From: Elioraea rosea
GTDB taxonomy: Bacteria > Pseudomonadota > Alphaproteobacteria > Acetobacterales > Acetobacteraceae
Assembly: GCF_007644105.1 (NCBI RefSeq)
Contig: NZ_VFAC01000018.1
Location: 19,822-83,821, forward strand
Direction of reading: 5' to 3'
Length of the DNA stretch: 64,000 bases
The notes below the pieces were generated by a model. It was not told the DNA's origin, did no database searches, and saw nothing but the letters and a program-made list of their open reading frames with translations. The position numbers and the translations under genes are program-made. Of the stretch, positions 63,566 through 64,000 are shown piece after piece (position 1 is the stretch's first letter; each line of letters begins with the position of its first letter).

Positions 63566-64000
63566 GGTCGAGCCCCTCGCGCACATCGGGCTTGAGGCTG
63601 GTTGCGTGCTGCGAGGCGAGCCGGGCGAGCACCTCGCAGGCCGCGGCACGCTCGTTCAGTGCGCCGAGCGACTGGCCGAGGCGGAGCTGGGCATCCTGCT
63701 GCGCATTGCCCGACAGGCGTCGCTGAGCGTCGTCGAAGGCGAGCGCCGCCTGGGCATAGTCGCGCCGCGCATAGAAGGCCTCGCCGCGGATCTGGTGCGC
63801 TTCGCCCACCCGGTTGTCGCGCGGATAGGCGGAGAGGAACAGGTTCGCCTCGCGCTCCGCGCCCGCCCAGTCCTGACGGCGGGCTGCCGCCTGCGCGTCG
63901 GTCAGGATCGCCTGGGCGCTGCGCTGAGCGGGTGCTGCCGGCGGTGCCGCCGGCGGGCGGGGAAGCGCGGCCTGCTGGCCGCCCTGGGCGGGCGCCGCCC
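63540..64000 (-). CDS. cpoB: Tol-Pal system protein CpoB/YbgF (partial)
   Basis: C-terminal 152 residues of a TPR protein; the 5' part lies beyond the right edge. TPR-like units are visible: ARRQDWAGAEREANLFLSAY, then GEAHQIRGEAFYARRDYAQA. A Pro/Ala/Gly/Gln-rich linker lies upstream. The tilS-ftsH neighbourhood and these repeats identify the periplasmic protein that coordinates Tol-Pal with cell-wall synthesis. Confidence 0.8.
   Translation of the reverse strand, partial: AAPAQGGQQAALPRPPAAPPAAPAQRSAQAILTDAQAAARRQDWAGAEREANLFLSAYPRDNRVGEAHQIRGEAFYARRDYAQAALAFDDAQRRLSGNAQQDAQLRLGQSLGALNERAAACEVLARLASQHATSLKPDVREGLDRERQRLRC

Overview
The window is a GC-rich, densely packed bacterial chromosome segment whose core gene orders are typical of alphaproteobacteria: cpoB-tilS-ftsH-folP-glmM-thiD, serC-serA-hisZ-purA and rluD-rpoH. 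Many ABC, TTT and TRAP solute receptors, a PQQ-type dehydrogenase with a c-type cytochrome, and a PEP-CTERM protein suggest an environmental Rhodospirillales/Acetobacteraceae (Roseomonas-like) organism. That placement is inferred from gene content only.

Positions 1-15440 are an accessory catabolic and uptake region. A minus-strand ABC peptide-type importer operon (binding protein, two permeases, two ATPases; the last runs off the left edge) is divergent from an M20 peptidase. A second minus-strand operon (amidase, TTT receptor, amidase, GntR regulator) is divergent from a plus-strand operon (TIM-barrel isomerase, two DUF849/BKACE-like lyases, a second family-5 binding protein). The GntR protein probably acts at an operator-like site in the shared promoter region. 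Together the genes look like uptake, deamidation and carbon-carbon cleavage of an unknown amide or keto-acid compound. The first binding protein appears circularly permuted.

Positions 15573-23272 hold a cytochrome c/PQQ-dehydrogenase pair, then a decaying stretch: a gutted P-type ATPase, an AraC regulator broken by one stop codon and a PEP-CTERM protein broken by one stop codon. An O-methyltransferase and a short-chain dehydrogenase follow.

Positions 23651-38350 are an integrative element in the 3' half of tRNA-Glu(CTC), bounded by perfect 46-bp direct repeats. It has a tyrosine integrase, repeated putative arm sites at both ends, an AlpA-like excisionase candidate, a primase-polymerase, a RepA-like ATPase, and an iteron-like cluster that is a candidate origin. 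Its cargo includes a UvrD-type helicase, two thermonuclease-family proteins in opposite orientation, a secreted protein, a membrane protein and a HEPN-like two-gene module. No capsid or conjugation genes are visible, so it resembles a self-replicating satellite or genomic island with possible defence cargo.

Positions 38460-64000 are mostly core: threonine aldolase, DUF2256, a JAMM protease, rluD, rpoH (preceded by a CIRCE-like inverted repeat), a TRAP transporter with a PhyH dioxygenase, a membrane-anchored pseudokinase, the serine/histidine/purine genes, a GAF-GGDEF-EAL protein, phzF, thiD, glmM, folP, ftsH, tilS and the start-truncated cpoB.
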